Assembly (NCBI RefSeq): GCF_900116645.1
Contig: NZ_FPBO01000023.1
Span: 79,441-143,440, forward strand
Source: Pseudoduganella namucuonensis
GTDB taxonomy: Bacteria; Pseudomonadota; Gammaproteobacteria; Burkholderiales; Burkholderiaceae_D
DNA length: 64,000 bases
Direction: 5' to 3'
The position numbers were made by a program, and so were the translations under genes. The notes beneath the pieces were generated by a model, which did not search any database, had not been told where the DNA came from, and saw nothing but the letters and a program-made list of their open reading frames with translations. This document shows positions 25,834 through 34,572 of this stretch, one piece after another; the stretch's first letter is position 1, and each line of letters begins with the position of its first letter.

Positions 25834-26280
25834 ATGACCGACATGATACCTGTTCCACCAAAACGCATCGTGCTGGACACGAATGTCTGCCTCGACCTGT
25901 TCGTGTTCAAGGACCCGCGCTGGTCCGCGCTGCTGTCCGCCATCGAGAGCGGCGCGGTGGAGGCCATCACGCGCGCGGACTGCCGCGAGGAATACCTGGT
26001 GGTGCTGCACTACAAGCACCTGCCGCTGGACGACGACAGCCGCCCGCTGAGCGCGGCCCGCTTCGACGCGCTGATCAAGGTGGTGGCGCCACCGGTGTCC
26101 GGCATCCGCCTGCCCGTGTGCAGCGACCGCGACGACCAGAAGTTCCTGGAACTGGCGCGCGACGCCGGCGCCGACATCCTGATCACCAAGGACAAGGCGC
26201 TGCTCAAGCTGGGCCGCAAACTGACCAAGGCGGGCATGTTCAAAGTGATGGTGCCGGAGGCGTGGACGCCGGAGGCTTGA
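25834..26280 (+). CDS. PIN-domain protein (putative toxin-like nuclease)
   Basis: A 148-residue PIN-domain protein of the COG1569-like group. Acidic residues at Asp15 and Asp21 (VLDTNVCLD), Asp103/105/106 (CSDRDDQKF) and Asp121 (ITKDKALL) can form the metal site of an RNase. Related proteins are annotated as toxins of toxin-antitoxin modules, but no antitoxin gene is next to it, so a housekeeping nuclease role is equally likely. An alternative start is ATG 25843. Confidence 0.82.
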   Translation: MTDMIPVPPKRIVLDTNVCLDLFVFKDPRWSALLSAIESGAVEAITRADCREEYLVVLHYKHLPLDDDSRPLSAARFDALIKVVAPPVSGIRLPVCSDRDDQKFLELARDAGADILITKDKALLKLGRKLTKAGMFKVMVPEAWTPEA

Positions 26281-26377
26281 CCCCGTCGCGGTGGCATACG
26301 CATATGGGCAGAATAGCAACACCGGAATGGATGGCCTGCGCTAGAATAAGCCAAACGCTTTCCTACTTCCAGCATCC

Positions 26378-27556
26378 ATGAACAGCCGTCTTGAACCGCC
26401 AGCAACACCCGTCCTGACCACCCGCTTGCCGGCCGTCGGCACCACCGTCTTCACCCGCATGTCGTCCCTGGCCGCCGAGCATGGCGCCGTCAACCTGGGC
26501 CAGGGCTTCCCCGACTTCGCCTGCGAACCCGCCCTGGTGGACATGGTGACCGAGGCCATGCGCGCCGGCTTCAACCAGTACCCGCCGATGACGGGCGCGC
26601 CCGTGCTGCGCCAGGCCATCGTCGACAAGGTCGCCGCCGTCTACGGCCGGCAATACGACGCGAACACCGAGATCACCGTCACCGCCGGCGCCACCCAGGC
26701 GCTCACCACCGCCATCCTGTGCGCCGTGCATCCCGGCGACGAGGTGATCGTCATCGAACCGGCCTACGACAGCTACCTGCCCGCCATCGAACTGGCCGGC
26801 GGCGTGCCGGTGCCGGTGCAAATGGAACTGGGCCAGGCCGGCTACGCCATCCCCTGGGACAAGGTGCAGGCCGCCGTCACCGCGCGGACCCGGCTGATCG
26901 TCATCAACAGCCCGCACAATCCCACCGGCAGCGTGCTGCGCGAAGCCGACATGCGCGCGCTGGCCGACATCGTGCGCGGCACCGGCGTGCTGATCCTGTC
27001 GGACGAGGTCTACGAGCACATGGTCTACGACGGCCAGCGGCATGAATCGGTGTGCCGTCACGCGGAACTGGCGGCGCGCGCCTTCGTGGTCTCCAGCTTC
27101 GGCAAGACTTACCACGTGACCGGCTGGAAGATAGGCTACGTGGCCGCGCCGGCGGCGCTGACGGTGGAGTTCCGCAAGGTCCACCAGTACAACGTGTTTT
27201 CGGTCAACACGCCCATGCAGCACGGCATCGCCAGCTACATGGCCGATCCCAAGCCCTACCTGCAGCTGCCGGCGTTCTACCAGCGCAAGCGCGACCTGTT
27301 CCGCGAAGGCCTGCGGGGCAGCCGCTTCGAGCCGCTGCCGGCGGACGGCACGTACTTCCAGTGCGTGCGCTACGACGCGATCTCCGGCTTGCCGGAGGCG
27401 GAGTTCGCGGAATGGCTGACCACCGAGATCAAGGTGGCGGCGATACCGGTTTCGGCGTTTTACCGGCAAGGCCGGGAGTCGGGCATCGTCCGCTTCTGCT
27501 TCGCCAAGAAGGACGACACGCTGGCGCTCGCACTCGAGCGCCTGGCGCGCATATAA
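26378..27556 (+). CDS. PLP aminotransferase, methionine/kynurenine type (YbdL-like)
   Basis: A 392-residue fold-type I aminotransferase closest in pattern to YbdL methionine aminotransferase. NLGQGFPDF (39-47), NQYPPMTG (67-74), NSPHNPTG (177-184) and the Schiff-base Lys243 in SSFGKTYHVTGWK are visible. It transfers the amino group of methionine or an aromatic amino acid to a keto acid, possibly in methionine salvage. No salvage genes are adjacent. Confidence 0.9.
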   Translation: MNSRLEPPATPVLTTRLPAVGTTVFTRMSSLAAEHGAVNLGQGFPDFACEPALVDMVTEAMRAGFNQYPPMTGAPVLRQAIVDKVAAVYGRQYDANTEITVTAGATQALTTAILCAVHPGDEVIVIEPAYDSYLPAIELAGGVPVPVQMELGQAGYAIPWDKVQAAVTARTRLIVINSPHNPTGSVLREADMRALADIVRGTGVLILSDEVYEHMVYDGQRHESVCRHAELAARAFVVSSFGKTYHVTGWKIGYVAAPAALTVEFRKVHQYNVFSVNTPMQHGIASYMADPKPYLQLPAFYQRKRDLFREGLRGSRFEPLPADGTYFQCVRYDAISGLPEAEFAEWLTTEIKVAAIPVSAFYRQGRESGIVRFCFAKKDDTLALALERLARI

Positions 27557-27605
27557 GAAACCGCCCCCCTTCTCTGGAGGAGACGGCGGCGGCACGGGGA
27601 CTAAT

Positions 27606-28607
27606 ATGAACCAGTACACCAGCAGTCTGAAGGACATCATCCTGGGCGACGCCACCGCCCAGGCGCCGGCGCGGGCCTCGGTGCTGCACGAGCTGAACCA
27701 GGCCAACCGCCGGCTCGAGAAACTGCTGGCGGACCTGCGCAGCGAGAACAACGCCGAAAGCGAATTGCTGGGCATCGCGCGCGAGGTGATCGCGGCGGTG
27801 GACATGAACCCGGACATCGCCTTGGCCTGCATCTTCCTGAACCAGATCAACGGCACCTACGCGGTGCGCCACTGCATCGAGACCGCCATCGTGGCGACGC
27901 TGGTGGCACGGCGCATGCGCAAGCCCAACGAGGAGGTGCTGGTGATCGCGGCCGCCGCGCTGACCATGAACGTGGGCATGCTGCGGCACCAGAACACCTT
28001 CCACAAGAGCTCCAACCTCACCAGCGAGGAGATGTCCATCGTGCGCCGGCACCCGGAGGAAAGCGTGGACCTGCTGCGCGACGCCGGCGTCAGCGACCAG
28101 GAATGGATCGCGTGCGTGCTGCTGCACCACGAGAACGACGACGGCACAGGCTACCCGGCCGGCTGCACGCGTGACGAGATCACGCAGAACGCCCGGTTGA
28201 TCAGCCTGGCGGACCGCTATTGCGCGCAGGTCTCGGCGCGCAACTACCGCTGCTCGGTGCTGCCGGACCAGGCCCTGCACAACCTGCTGGGCGACCCCGC
28301 CAAGTTCAACGACCCCGCGCTGGCCGAGCAGTTCGGCAAGCAGCTGGGCAAGTACCCGCCCGGGGCGCTGGTGCGGCTGCAAAACGGCGAGGTCGGCGTG
28401 GTGACGCAGCGCGAGCCCAGTGGCGAGCTGCACATCCACTGCCTGCGCGACGCGGCCGGCAAGTCGCTGCGCAATGGCGGGCAATGGATATTGACGCTGC
28501 GGCGCAGCAGCGAACCGGCCTGCGAAGTGGCCGAGGCGCTGACCGAGGACCAGGCCGACGTGCGCTTCAGCATGAAACAGATCTGGGGCGAGCAGGCCAG
28601 CCTTTAA
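27606..28607 (+). CDS. Degenerate HD-GYP-like domain protein
   Basis: A 333-residue protein with the layout of HD-GYP c-di-GMP phosphodiesterases but a broken active site. HHENDDGTGYPAG (174-186), HP at 149-150 and LADRYC (201-206) are kept. The HD pair that binds metal is replaced by T120-M121 in AAALTMNVGML. Hydrolysis is therefore doubtful and a sensory or scaffold role is more likely. The C-terminal part (about 260-310) is the beta-rich tail found after many HD-GYP domains. It lies next to the MSHA locus, whose MshE may bind c-di-GMP. Confidence 0.82.
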   Translation: MNQYTSSLKDIILGDATAQAPARASVLHELNQANRRLEKLLADLRSENNAESELLGIAREVIAAVDMNPDIALACIFLNQINGTYAVRHCIETAIVATLVARRMRKPNEEVLVIAAAALTMNVGMLRHQNTFHKSSNLTSEEMSIVRRHPEESVDLLRDAGVSDQEWIACVLLHHENDDGTGYPAGCTRDEITQNARLISLADRYCAQVSARNYRCSVLPDQALHNLLGDPAKFNDPALAEQFGKQLGKYPPGALVRLQNGEVGVVTQREPSGELHIHCLRDAAGKSLRNGGQWILTLRRSSEPACEVAEALTEDQADVRFSMKQIWGEQASL

Positions 28608-28640
28608 GCCAAATGCCGTTCAGTTGGCTGATGACCCGTC

Positions 28641-28660
28641 GCTCCCGCGCAGGCGGGAGC
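28641..28660. repeat. REP-like palindrome
   Basis: GCTCCCGC and GCGGGAGC around a GCAG loop, followed by CCAAGT. It resembles the widespread CCCGC...GCGGG intergenic hairpins of proteobacteria. It lies between the convergent HD-GYP-like gene and mshN and could terminate both. Confidence 0.65.
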
Positions 28661-28698
28661 CCAAGTCGACGGCATGCCGCTATGGCTGGACCGCCATC

Positions 28699-30087
28699 CT
28701 ACCTGCCCAACTGCTGCAGCTTGCGCTCGACGAAACCGGTCAGCTCCGGCGACAGACTGCCGCTGGCCTTGGCGCGCGTGTAGGCGTCCTGCGCCTCGGC
28801 GTTGCGTTTTTCGGCCTGCAGTGAAATCCCCAACCCCATCCACCAGACACCGTTCTGCGGCATCAGGCGCAGCGCGGCCTGGTATTGCTCGACCGCCTCC
28901 TTGTGGCGCTGCGCTCGCTGCAGGGCGCCGGCCAGGAAGCCGACGTAATCGGCGTGGCTGCCGGCGTAGGGCAGCGTACGCAGCAGGGTGTCGATGGCCG
29001 GGCCGCCCTTCTCGATCTGCAGGCGGGCCAGCAGCATGGCCATTTGCGGCTGCTTCGGGTCCAGCCCGAGGCCCAGTTGCAGATGGCGGATCGCCTCGTC
29101 GTTGCGGCGGTTCTCCAACAGCAGGCCGATCAGGGTCTGGCGCGCCGCCTCGTGGCGCGGGAAGGTGTACACGGCCTGCTCCAGGCCGCTGATGGCGTCG
29201 TTCACGCGGGCTTCCTGCAAGGCCAGCAAGGCGCGGCGATAGGCGTTGTCCGCCTGCTGCTGCGACGTGACGGTCACGCCGTTCGCAACCGGGCGCGCGG
29301 ATTCGGGCTCGGAGGACCGCGCGGCGGGCTTGGCGGCCAGGCGCGCCGGCCTGTCGGCCGCGACGGCTGGCGCGGCTTTCGACGCGGACACGGGACGTCC
29401 GGAAGCGGTGGCGGCGGCCAGCGCATCGGCTTCGGCGCGGGCTTCCCTGGCTTTCTTGCGCGCGGCCTTCAATTCGGCGGCCAGTTCGGCGGCGGCCTTC
29501 TCTTCGGCCAGACGGCGTTTGCGCGCCTCGGCCTTCGTTTCGCGCTGCGGCTCCGCGGCTGCGTTCGCGGCTGTCGCCCCCTCGGCGCCGCTGGCCGTCG
29601 CCAGCGGCGATGCGGCCGATCCAGCGGCAGCGGCTCCCCCGCCGCCGCCCGGCGGCGTTGCGGACCCGACGGCGGCAGGCGATCGTCCCGGCTCTGCGGC
29701 CACGGCGCCCGGCTGAACCGGCTGTCCTGGCCCCGCGGCGGTGGCGCCGTGCTGAAGCGACTGCGCTGGCGCGGCGGCGACGGTACCCGGCTGAGGCGAC
29801 TGTGCCTGCCCGGCGGGAACAAGGCCCGGCTGGCCTTGCGGCCGCGCGGCCGCGCCGGCAATCGCCTGCGGATTGGCTGCGCCGGGGGACCGGTGCAAAT
29901 ATTTCCAGCCGAACCATCCGCCGGCGGCCAGCGCGACGACGGCCGCGCCGGCGCCGGCCGCGAGCACCGTACGCTGCTTGCCTCCGGACGACGGCGCCAC
30001 CGCCCGCATGGCGGCGGCCGCGCCTTGCCGGCCGGCCCCGCCGCCGCGCGCGTCCAGGTCTTGCAGCATTTTATTGATCAGGCTCAT
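28699..30087 (-). CDS. mshN: MSHA biogenesis TPR protein MshN-like
   Basis: A 462-residue inner-membrane protein: N-terminal MSLINKMLQDLDARGG (typical of MshN/GspB-like proteins), one transmembrane helix at about 38-56, a long Ala/Pro/Gly and charged linker, then TPR repeats from about residue 265 to the end. It probably holds the MshM ATPase and secretin together at the envelope. The start at 30087 overlaps the mshM stop as ATGA. Last gene of the minus-strand msh operon. Confidence 0.85.
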   Translation of the reverse strand: MSLINKMLQDLDARGGGAGRQGAAAAMRAVAPSSGGKQRTVLAAGAGAAVVALAAGGWFGWKYLHRSPGAANPQAIAGAAARPQGQPGLVPAGQAQSPQPGTVAAAPAQSLQHGATAAGPGQPVQPGAVAAEPGRSPAAVGSATPPGGGGGAAAAGSAASPLATASGAEGATAANAAAEPQRETKAEARKRRLAEEKAAAELAAELKAARKKAREARAEADALAAATASGRPVSASKAAPAVAADRPARLAAKPAARSSEPESARPVANGVTVTSQQQADNAYRRALLALQEARVNDAISGLEQAVYTFPRHEAARQTLIGLLLENRRNDEAIRHLQLGLGLDPKQPQMAMLLARLQIEKGGPAIDTLLRTLPYAGSHADYVGFLAGALQRAQRHKEAVEQYQAALRLMPQNGVWWMGLGISLQAEKRNAEAQDAYTRAKASGSLSPELTGFVERKLQQLGR

Positions 30088-30974
30088 TTGAGCATCGCCC
30101 ACGTCAGGCCGCCAGCCGCCGCCAGCAGCGTGGCGCTCGCGGCCAGCCATGGCCACAGCACGCGCTGGCCGCTAACCGTGTCGCCCGCGGCCATGCGCAC
30201 ATGCCGCTTCTCGACCAGCTGGCGTCCCTCGCCATAAGCCAGCATCAGCGCCTTGTGCGAAATGATGTTCACCAACCTTGGAATGCCGCCGGTGGCCGCG
30301 AACAGGCGCCGCACCGCGCCGGCGCTGAACATGCGCGCGCCCGCGTAGCCGGCCACGCGCAGGCGGTGCGCCAGGTAGTAGTCCAGATCGTCCCGCGACA
30401 GCGCGCCCAGGTGGTAATGGAAGGTGATGCGCTGCGCCAATTGACGGATCGTCGGGCTTTCCAGGTGCGCGTTCAACTCCGGCTGGCCGAACAGCACGAT
30501 CTGCAGCAGCTTGCGCTTTTCCGTTTCCAGGTTGGTCAGCAGGCGCAGCGCCTCCAGGCTGTCGATGGGGATGGCCTGCGCCTCGTCCAGGCACAACACC
30601 ACCTGCTTGCCCTGCCCCGCCAGCTCCAGCAGGCGGAAGGTGATGGACTTGAGCAGTTGGTGCTGGTCGACGTCGCGCGCCAGCGTGATTTCCAGCTCGT
30701 CCGCCAGCGCCAGCATCAGCGTGCGCGGCTCGAGATAGGGATTCGGAATGTAGGCGGTGACGAACTCCTCGCCCAGCGTCGCCATGAATTTACGGCACAG
30801 CAGCGTCTTGCCGGTGCCCACTTCGCCAGTGATCTTGATGAAGCCCTCGCCGCTCTTGGCCGCGACCAGCAGTGTGTTCAGCGCCTCCTGCGAATGCGGG
30901 CTGGTGAAGAAGAAACTGGTGTCCGGCGTGATGCTGAAGGGCACCTCGCGCAGGCCAAAGTGGGCTTCGTACAT
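30084..30974 (-). CDS. mshM: MSHA biogenesis ATPase MshM (GspA/ExeA family)
   Basis: A 296-residue AAA-type ATPase related to ExeA, which helps to assemble the secretin in the envelope. Walker A GEVGTGKT (50-57) and Walker B CLDEAQ with Asp130-Glu131 are intact. A C-terminal hydrophobic segment (about 272-292) is a membrane anchor. It overlaps mshL by one base (TAATG) and mshN by four. Compare the altered paralogue at 45490-47196. Confidence 0.9.
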   Translation of the reverse strand: MYEAHFGLREVPFSITPDTSFFFTSPHSQEALNTLLVAAKSGEGFIKITGEVGTGKTLLCRKFMATLGEEFVTAYIPNPYLEPRTLMLALADELEITLARDVDQHQLLKSITFRLLELAGQGKQVVLCLDEAQAIPIDSLEALRLLTNLETEKRKLLQIVLFGQPELNAHLESPTIRQLAQRITFHYHLGALSRDDLDYYLAHRLRVAGYAGARMFSAGAVRRLFAATGGIPRLVNIISHKALMLAYGEGRQLVEKRHVRMAAGDTVSGQRVLWPWLAASATLLAAAGGLTWAMLK

Positions 30975-32773
30975 TATTTGCGCTCCGATGGACGGCGCGG
31001 GTCCAGCTGCTCCATGCGGCGGCCGGCGTCCTGCATGTCCTGCGACCAGCTGGCGGCGCCATCGACGATGGTGGGCTTGATCAGCACCACCAGCTCGCGC
31101 TTCTGCATGTTCTGGTCGGTGTTGCGGAACAGCGCCCCCACTACCGGCAAGTCGCCCGCGCCGGGCAGCTGCGAGCGGTCGGACGTGCTGGACTGGCGCA
31201 TCAGGCCGCCGATGGCGACGATCTGGCCATCCTGGCCGCGCACCATGCTGTCCATCTCCGAGGTGCTGGAGGCGGCCAGCGGCAGGTTCAGCGAACCGGC
31301 GCTGCCGAGGTTGACCACCTTGTTCACGGTCGTCACCTGGCTGACCGAAGGGTGCACGTGCAGCATGATGTTGCCCTCCTCGTCGATCTGCGGCGTCACG
31401 TCCAGCACCACGCCGGAGAAGAACGGCGCCAGCGTCACGTTGGGGCTGGTGGTGTTGCCGCCAGCGGCGCTGGTGTTGGTGGTGGTGCTGACGCCGGTGA
31501 CGTAGAACTCGTCGGTGCCGATCTTCAGCACGGCCTTTTGATTGTTCATCGTGGCGATGCGGGGGCTGGACAGCACGTGCACCGAACCCTGCGACTCCAG
31601 GAAGGAGATCATGGCGGCGAAGTTACTGGTCTGGAAGGCCAGGCCGAACAGCGAGCCGGCGTTGTTGGCCGCGTTGGCCAGCGAGAAGCCGGTGCTGGCC
31701 GAAATGCCGGCCGTGCCGCCGCTGGTCTGGGTGGGCGGCTGGCCGCCGGCGAACGGCAGCGGCGCCAGCGAGGTTCCGGGCGCCAGGAAGCCGCCCGAGA
31801 CGCGGTTGTCATGGCCGGTCTTGAACGAGGCGAACGAGGCCCAGTTGATGCCGGTCTGGAAGCCGCTGTTGAGCTGCACCTCCAGGATCTTCGCCTCCAG
31901 GATCACCTGGCGCTCGACGGCAAGGCGGGTCGCCTTCAGGTACTGGTCCACATTGCGCAACTGCTCCGGCATGGCGCGCACCACGATCACGCCCGACTGC
32001 GGACTGATGACGACGCTGCGCCCCTCGCCCACGCCGCCCACCAGCGCCTCCAGCGCGGACTTCAAGTCGGCCCAGAAGTTGCTGTCGGACTCGGTGGTCA
32101 CATTGCTGGCGTCGTCCTGAGCGCTGCGTTGCTGGCCGTTGTTCTGCTGCTGTTGCGGCTGGGGCGAGCTGGAGCCGTTGCCGCTGTTGCCGGTCTGGCC
32201 CGACGTCTGCGGCCCCACCGAGGACACCGAGGTCGACGACACCCGCACATTGGAGCTGCCCTTGCGCTTGGCGGTCAGGTAGTTCACCTGGAACATGCGG
32301 GTCTGCATCGTCAGCGGACGGATATAGATGCGGGTGCCCTCGACCTTGTAGTCGTAGCCATACAGCTCGCGCACGGCGTCCAGCGCCTCGAACAGCGTCA
32401 CATCCTTCAGGTGGGCCGTGATGTTGCCGGTCACCTCCGGGTGAATCAGCATGTTGTAGCGCGTGCCCGCCACGACCGAGTTGTAGAACTGCTGCACCGG
32501 AACCTGGTTGAAGGCCACGTTGAAGCGCTCGTCGAGCACCGGGCGCGCCTTGGGCAGTTGCGAGGCCAGCGCCGGCAGTTGGGGCAGCAGCGCCGCCTCC
32601 ACCGCGTCCGGGGCGGCCTGTGGCGCGGGAGCCTTGGTGACCGCGTCGCGCATTTGCTGATTGATCGCGTCATAGGTGTCGCGCTTGGGAGCGCTCTGGC
32701 AGCCGGCCAGGGCGGCCGCCGCGCATGCGATCAGCATCAGTTTCTGCATAGTATTGGACTTATCCGTAGTCAT
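30974..32773 (-). CDS. mshL: MSHA pilus secretin MshL
   Basis: Outer-membrane secretin through which the pilus exits. The 599-residue lipoprotein has a signal ending AALAGC (lipidated Cys25), an STN/N0-type domain (about 100-150), a Ser/Gly/Gln-rich stretch near 190-215 and the secretin domain with a VxGGL-type end motif (IVAIGGLMRQ). Start 32773 has GGAGA upstream; 32749 is an alternative. Confidence 0.92.
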   Translation of the reverse strand: MTTDKSNTMQKLMLIACAAAALAGCQSAPKRDTYDAINQQMRDAVTKAPAPQAAPDAVEAALLPQLPALASQLPKARPVLDERFNVAFNQVPVQQFYNSVVAGTRYNMLIHPEVTGNITAHLKDVTLFEALDAVRELYGYDYKVEGTRIYIRPLTMQTRMFQVNYLTAKRKGSSNVRVSSTSVSSVGPQTSGQTGNSGNGSSSPQPQQQQNNGQQRSAQDDASNVTTESDSNFWADLKSALEALVGGVGEGRSVVISPQSGVIVVRAMPEQLRNVDQYLKATRLAVERQVILEAKILEVQLNSGFQTGINWASFASFKTGHDNRVSGGFLAPGTSLAPLPFAGGQPPTQTSGGTAGISASTGFSLANAANNAGSLFGLAFQTSNFAAMISFLESQGSVHVLSSPRIATMNNQKAVLKIGTDEFYVTGVSTTTNTSAAGGNTTSPNVTLAPFFSGVVLDVTPQIDEEGNIMLHVHPSVSQVTTVNKVVNLGSAGSLNLPLAASSTSEMDSMVRGQDGQIVAIGGLMRQSSTSDRSQLPGAGDLPVVGALFRNTDQNMQKRELVVLIKPTIVDGAASWSQDMQDAGRRMEQLDPRRPSERK

Positions 32774-32777
32774 ATTT

Positions 32778-33116
32778 TTATCGTTTCTCCGCCTTCGGGA
32801 ACAGCCGCAGCGTTTCCCGTGTCTTACCGCGAAGCAGCACCACTTCGGTCTCCCCCACCCGTTCGACGACCGCGTCGCCGACCTTCATGCCCTTACGCAC
32901 CATTTCGCCATTAATCACGGCGACGCGGCGCCCGCCTGGTTCGCGCGACACCAGTATGGACTGCAGTTGCGGCACCGCCGGTCCGCTACTGGCCGCTGGC
33001 TCGCCGCCCGGCGCCACCAGCATCGCGGGCGGCTGCGTCGGATCGCCCACGGCTTGGGCCGCAGCCAGCACCGGCACGGCGGCCAGCGCCCAGGCAAACA
33101 CCAAGGCTTGTTTCAC
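32778..33116 (-). CDS. mshK: MSHA biogenesis protein MshK
   Basis: A small periplasmic protein that links inner-membrane parts to the secretin, analogous to PilP/GspC. From GTG 33116, which forms a GTGA overlap with the mshJ stop like the other junctions of this operon, it has 112 residues with a signal peptide and GDPTQPP, followed by a short beta domain (QLQSILVSREPGGRRVAVIN). ATG 33128 is the alternative start. Confidence 0.82.
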   Translation of the reverse strand: MKQALVFAWALAAVPVLAAAQAVGDPTQPPAMLVAPGGEPAASSGPAVPQLQSILVSREPGGRRVAVINGEMVRKGMKVGDAVVERVGETEVVLLRGKTRETLRLFPKAEKR

Positions 33117-33886
33117 AGGGCTATCCATTTCTGGTCCAGGCTCAACGTGTATAAGGTCAGTGTCAAAGTCGACTTCGGATATTCCTCGGCGCTCAGCGTC
33201 GCCTTGCCCCAGAACAGTTGCGCCGGCATCTTTTCCAGCGCTTCCATATAGGCCAGCATGTCCAGGTAACTGCCCTGGAGCACGATCTCCACCCCGTGCC
33301 GGTACAGCAATTCGTCATTCTTCACGGGTGGCTTGGGCGCGGCGGGGCCGGCCCCGGGCGCCGGCTGGGCCGCCTGTCCGAGCAGGCTGTTCGCCACGCG
33401 CTGCGCCTCGTTGGGCGGCGCGACGGGCGCGGGCGCATCCGGTTCCGCGAAGCGGCCATCGCTCATGCCGCGCGGAGGAAAAGTCTTCAGCGACACCAGG
33501 CGCAGCTTGCTGTTCCCGTGCAGCATTTGCTCGAGCAACAGACTCATCTTGTCCGGCGCGACCAAGCCTTTCTGCATGGTGCGCAGCGCGGTGCGCATGG
33601 CCTCGTTGTCGCGATTCACCTCTTGCAGGCGCTGCTTGGTGGCCTGGTCGGGGTCGATCTTGGCGGCGATTTCCTTTTGCACCACTTCCAGGTCGGTGTT
33701 GGCGATCTGCATGCGCTGCGCGTTGATCTGCATTTGCAAGGTCTTCTCACGCTTGGCCGCCGGCTCCATCAAACCCATGTAAACCACATAGACGATGGCG
33801 GCGGCCGCCGCGAAAGCCACCATGGCGCGCTCGCGCACGCTCATCGCCTCCAGCTTGGCCGCCCACATTTTCCATTGCCGCTTCAT
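33113..33886 (-). CDS. mshJ: MSHA biogenesis protein MshJ (PilO-like)
   Basis: A 257-residue bitopic inner-membrane protein: cytoplasmic start (KRQWKMWAAKLEAMSVRER), one membrane helix at about 22-40, a coiled-coil of about 90 residues, a Pro/Ala linker and a C-terminal ferredoxin-like domain. This is the layout of PilO/GspM, which forms the alignment complex under the secretin. ATGA overlap with the preceding gene. Confidence 0.88.
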   Translation of the reverse strand: MKRQWKMWAAKLEAMSVRERAMVAFAAAAAIVYVVYMGLMEPAAKREKTLQMQINAQRMQIANTDLEVVQKEIAAKIDPDQATKQRLQEVNRDNEAMRTALRTMQKGLVAPDKMSLLLEQMLHGNSKLRLVSLKTFPPRGMSDGRFAEPDAPAPVAPPNEAQRVANSLLGQAAQPAPGAGPAAPKPPVKNDELLYRHGVEIVLQGSYLDMLAYMEALEKMPAQLFWGKATLSAEEYPKSTLTLTLYTLSLDQKWIAL

Positions 33887-34572
33887 CTCGCCTCCGCCGT
33901 GGCGTTGCCGCCCTGCCGCTCGCCAGCCGCGGGCACCGCCTGCAGGCTGAATTCCACGTAGGGCACCGTCGGCGCGACGGCGGCTGCCTGGCCCGGCAGG
34001 GCCGTCTGGACCAGCGTGGCCGGCTTGGGCTGGCCCATCTCCAGCTGGCCGAACGATTTCCCTTTCAGCACCGGCTCACGCGACAAGCCGTTCAGATAAC
34101 CCGGCAACAATCCCGCCTGCAAGGTGCGGCCCTGCAGGCCGATCTCGTTGGCCGCGCCGTTGATCTGCACGCCCGTCAGCCACAGGCCATTCACGCGTGT
34201 GCGCGCGAAAGCGCGGAAGTACGCCGAATAGCCGCGCGTATTACCGAACTCGCCCTTGTCCAGGATGGCGCCCACTTGCTTCAGGGCGCGGTTGTCGCTC
34301 TCGGCCTGCGCCAGCTGCTGCTCCAGTTCGGCGCTCTTCTGGCGCGGCGAAATCCCGCCGCCCGCCGCAGCCTTGCGGTTCTCCGCCGCCGTCAACCGCT
34401 CCTGCACCTGCGCCGCTTCCGCCTCCAGCTTGGCCACGCGCTGCTTGGCGACCATCGCCATGCCGAGCGAACCCAGCAGTATCACGCCCAGCCCCGCGGC
34501 CAGCGCCTCGGCCGTGAAGTAATTCTTCTTCTTGCGGAAACGCGCGTTGAATAGATTGATCTGCTGGCTCAA
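33883..34572 (-). CDS. PilN-like alignment protein (MshI2)
   Basis: A 229-residue PilN-like protein. MSQQINLFNARFRKKK is the typical cytoplasmic N-terminus, here the part that would bind the actin-like MshI. A membrane helix at about 23-42 and a coiled-coil (45-105) follow. It overlaps mshI and mshJ by four bases each, so the three are translationally coupled. Confidence 0.85.
   Translation of the reverse strand: MSQQINLFNARFRKKKNYFTAEALAAGLGVILLGSLGMAMVAKQRVAKLEAEAAQVQERLTAAENRKAAAGGGISPRQKSAELEQQLAQAESDNRALKQVGAILDKGEFGNTRGYSAYFRAFARTRVNGLWLTGVQINGAANEIGLQGRTLQAGLLPGYLNGLSREPVLKGKSFGQLEMGQPKPATLVQTALPGQAAAVAPTVPYVEFSLQAVPAAGERQGGNATAEAR

Noticed and set aside
25834..26280. Complete toxin-antitoxin module
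   Set aside because: The PIN gene has no small antitoxin gene on either side; the neighbours are yaaA and an aminotransferase.
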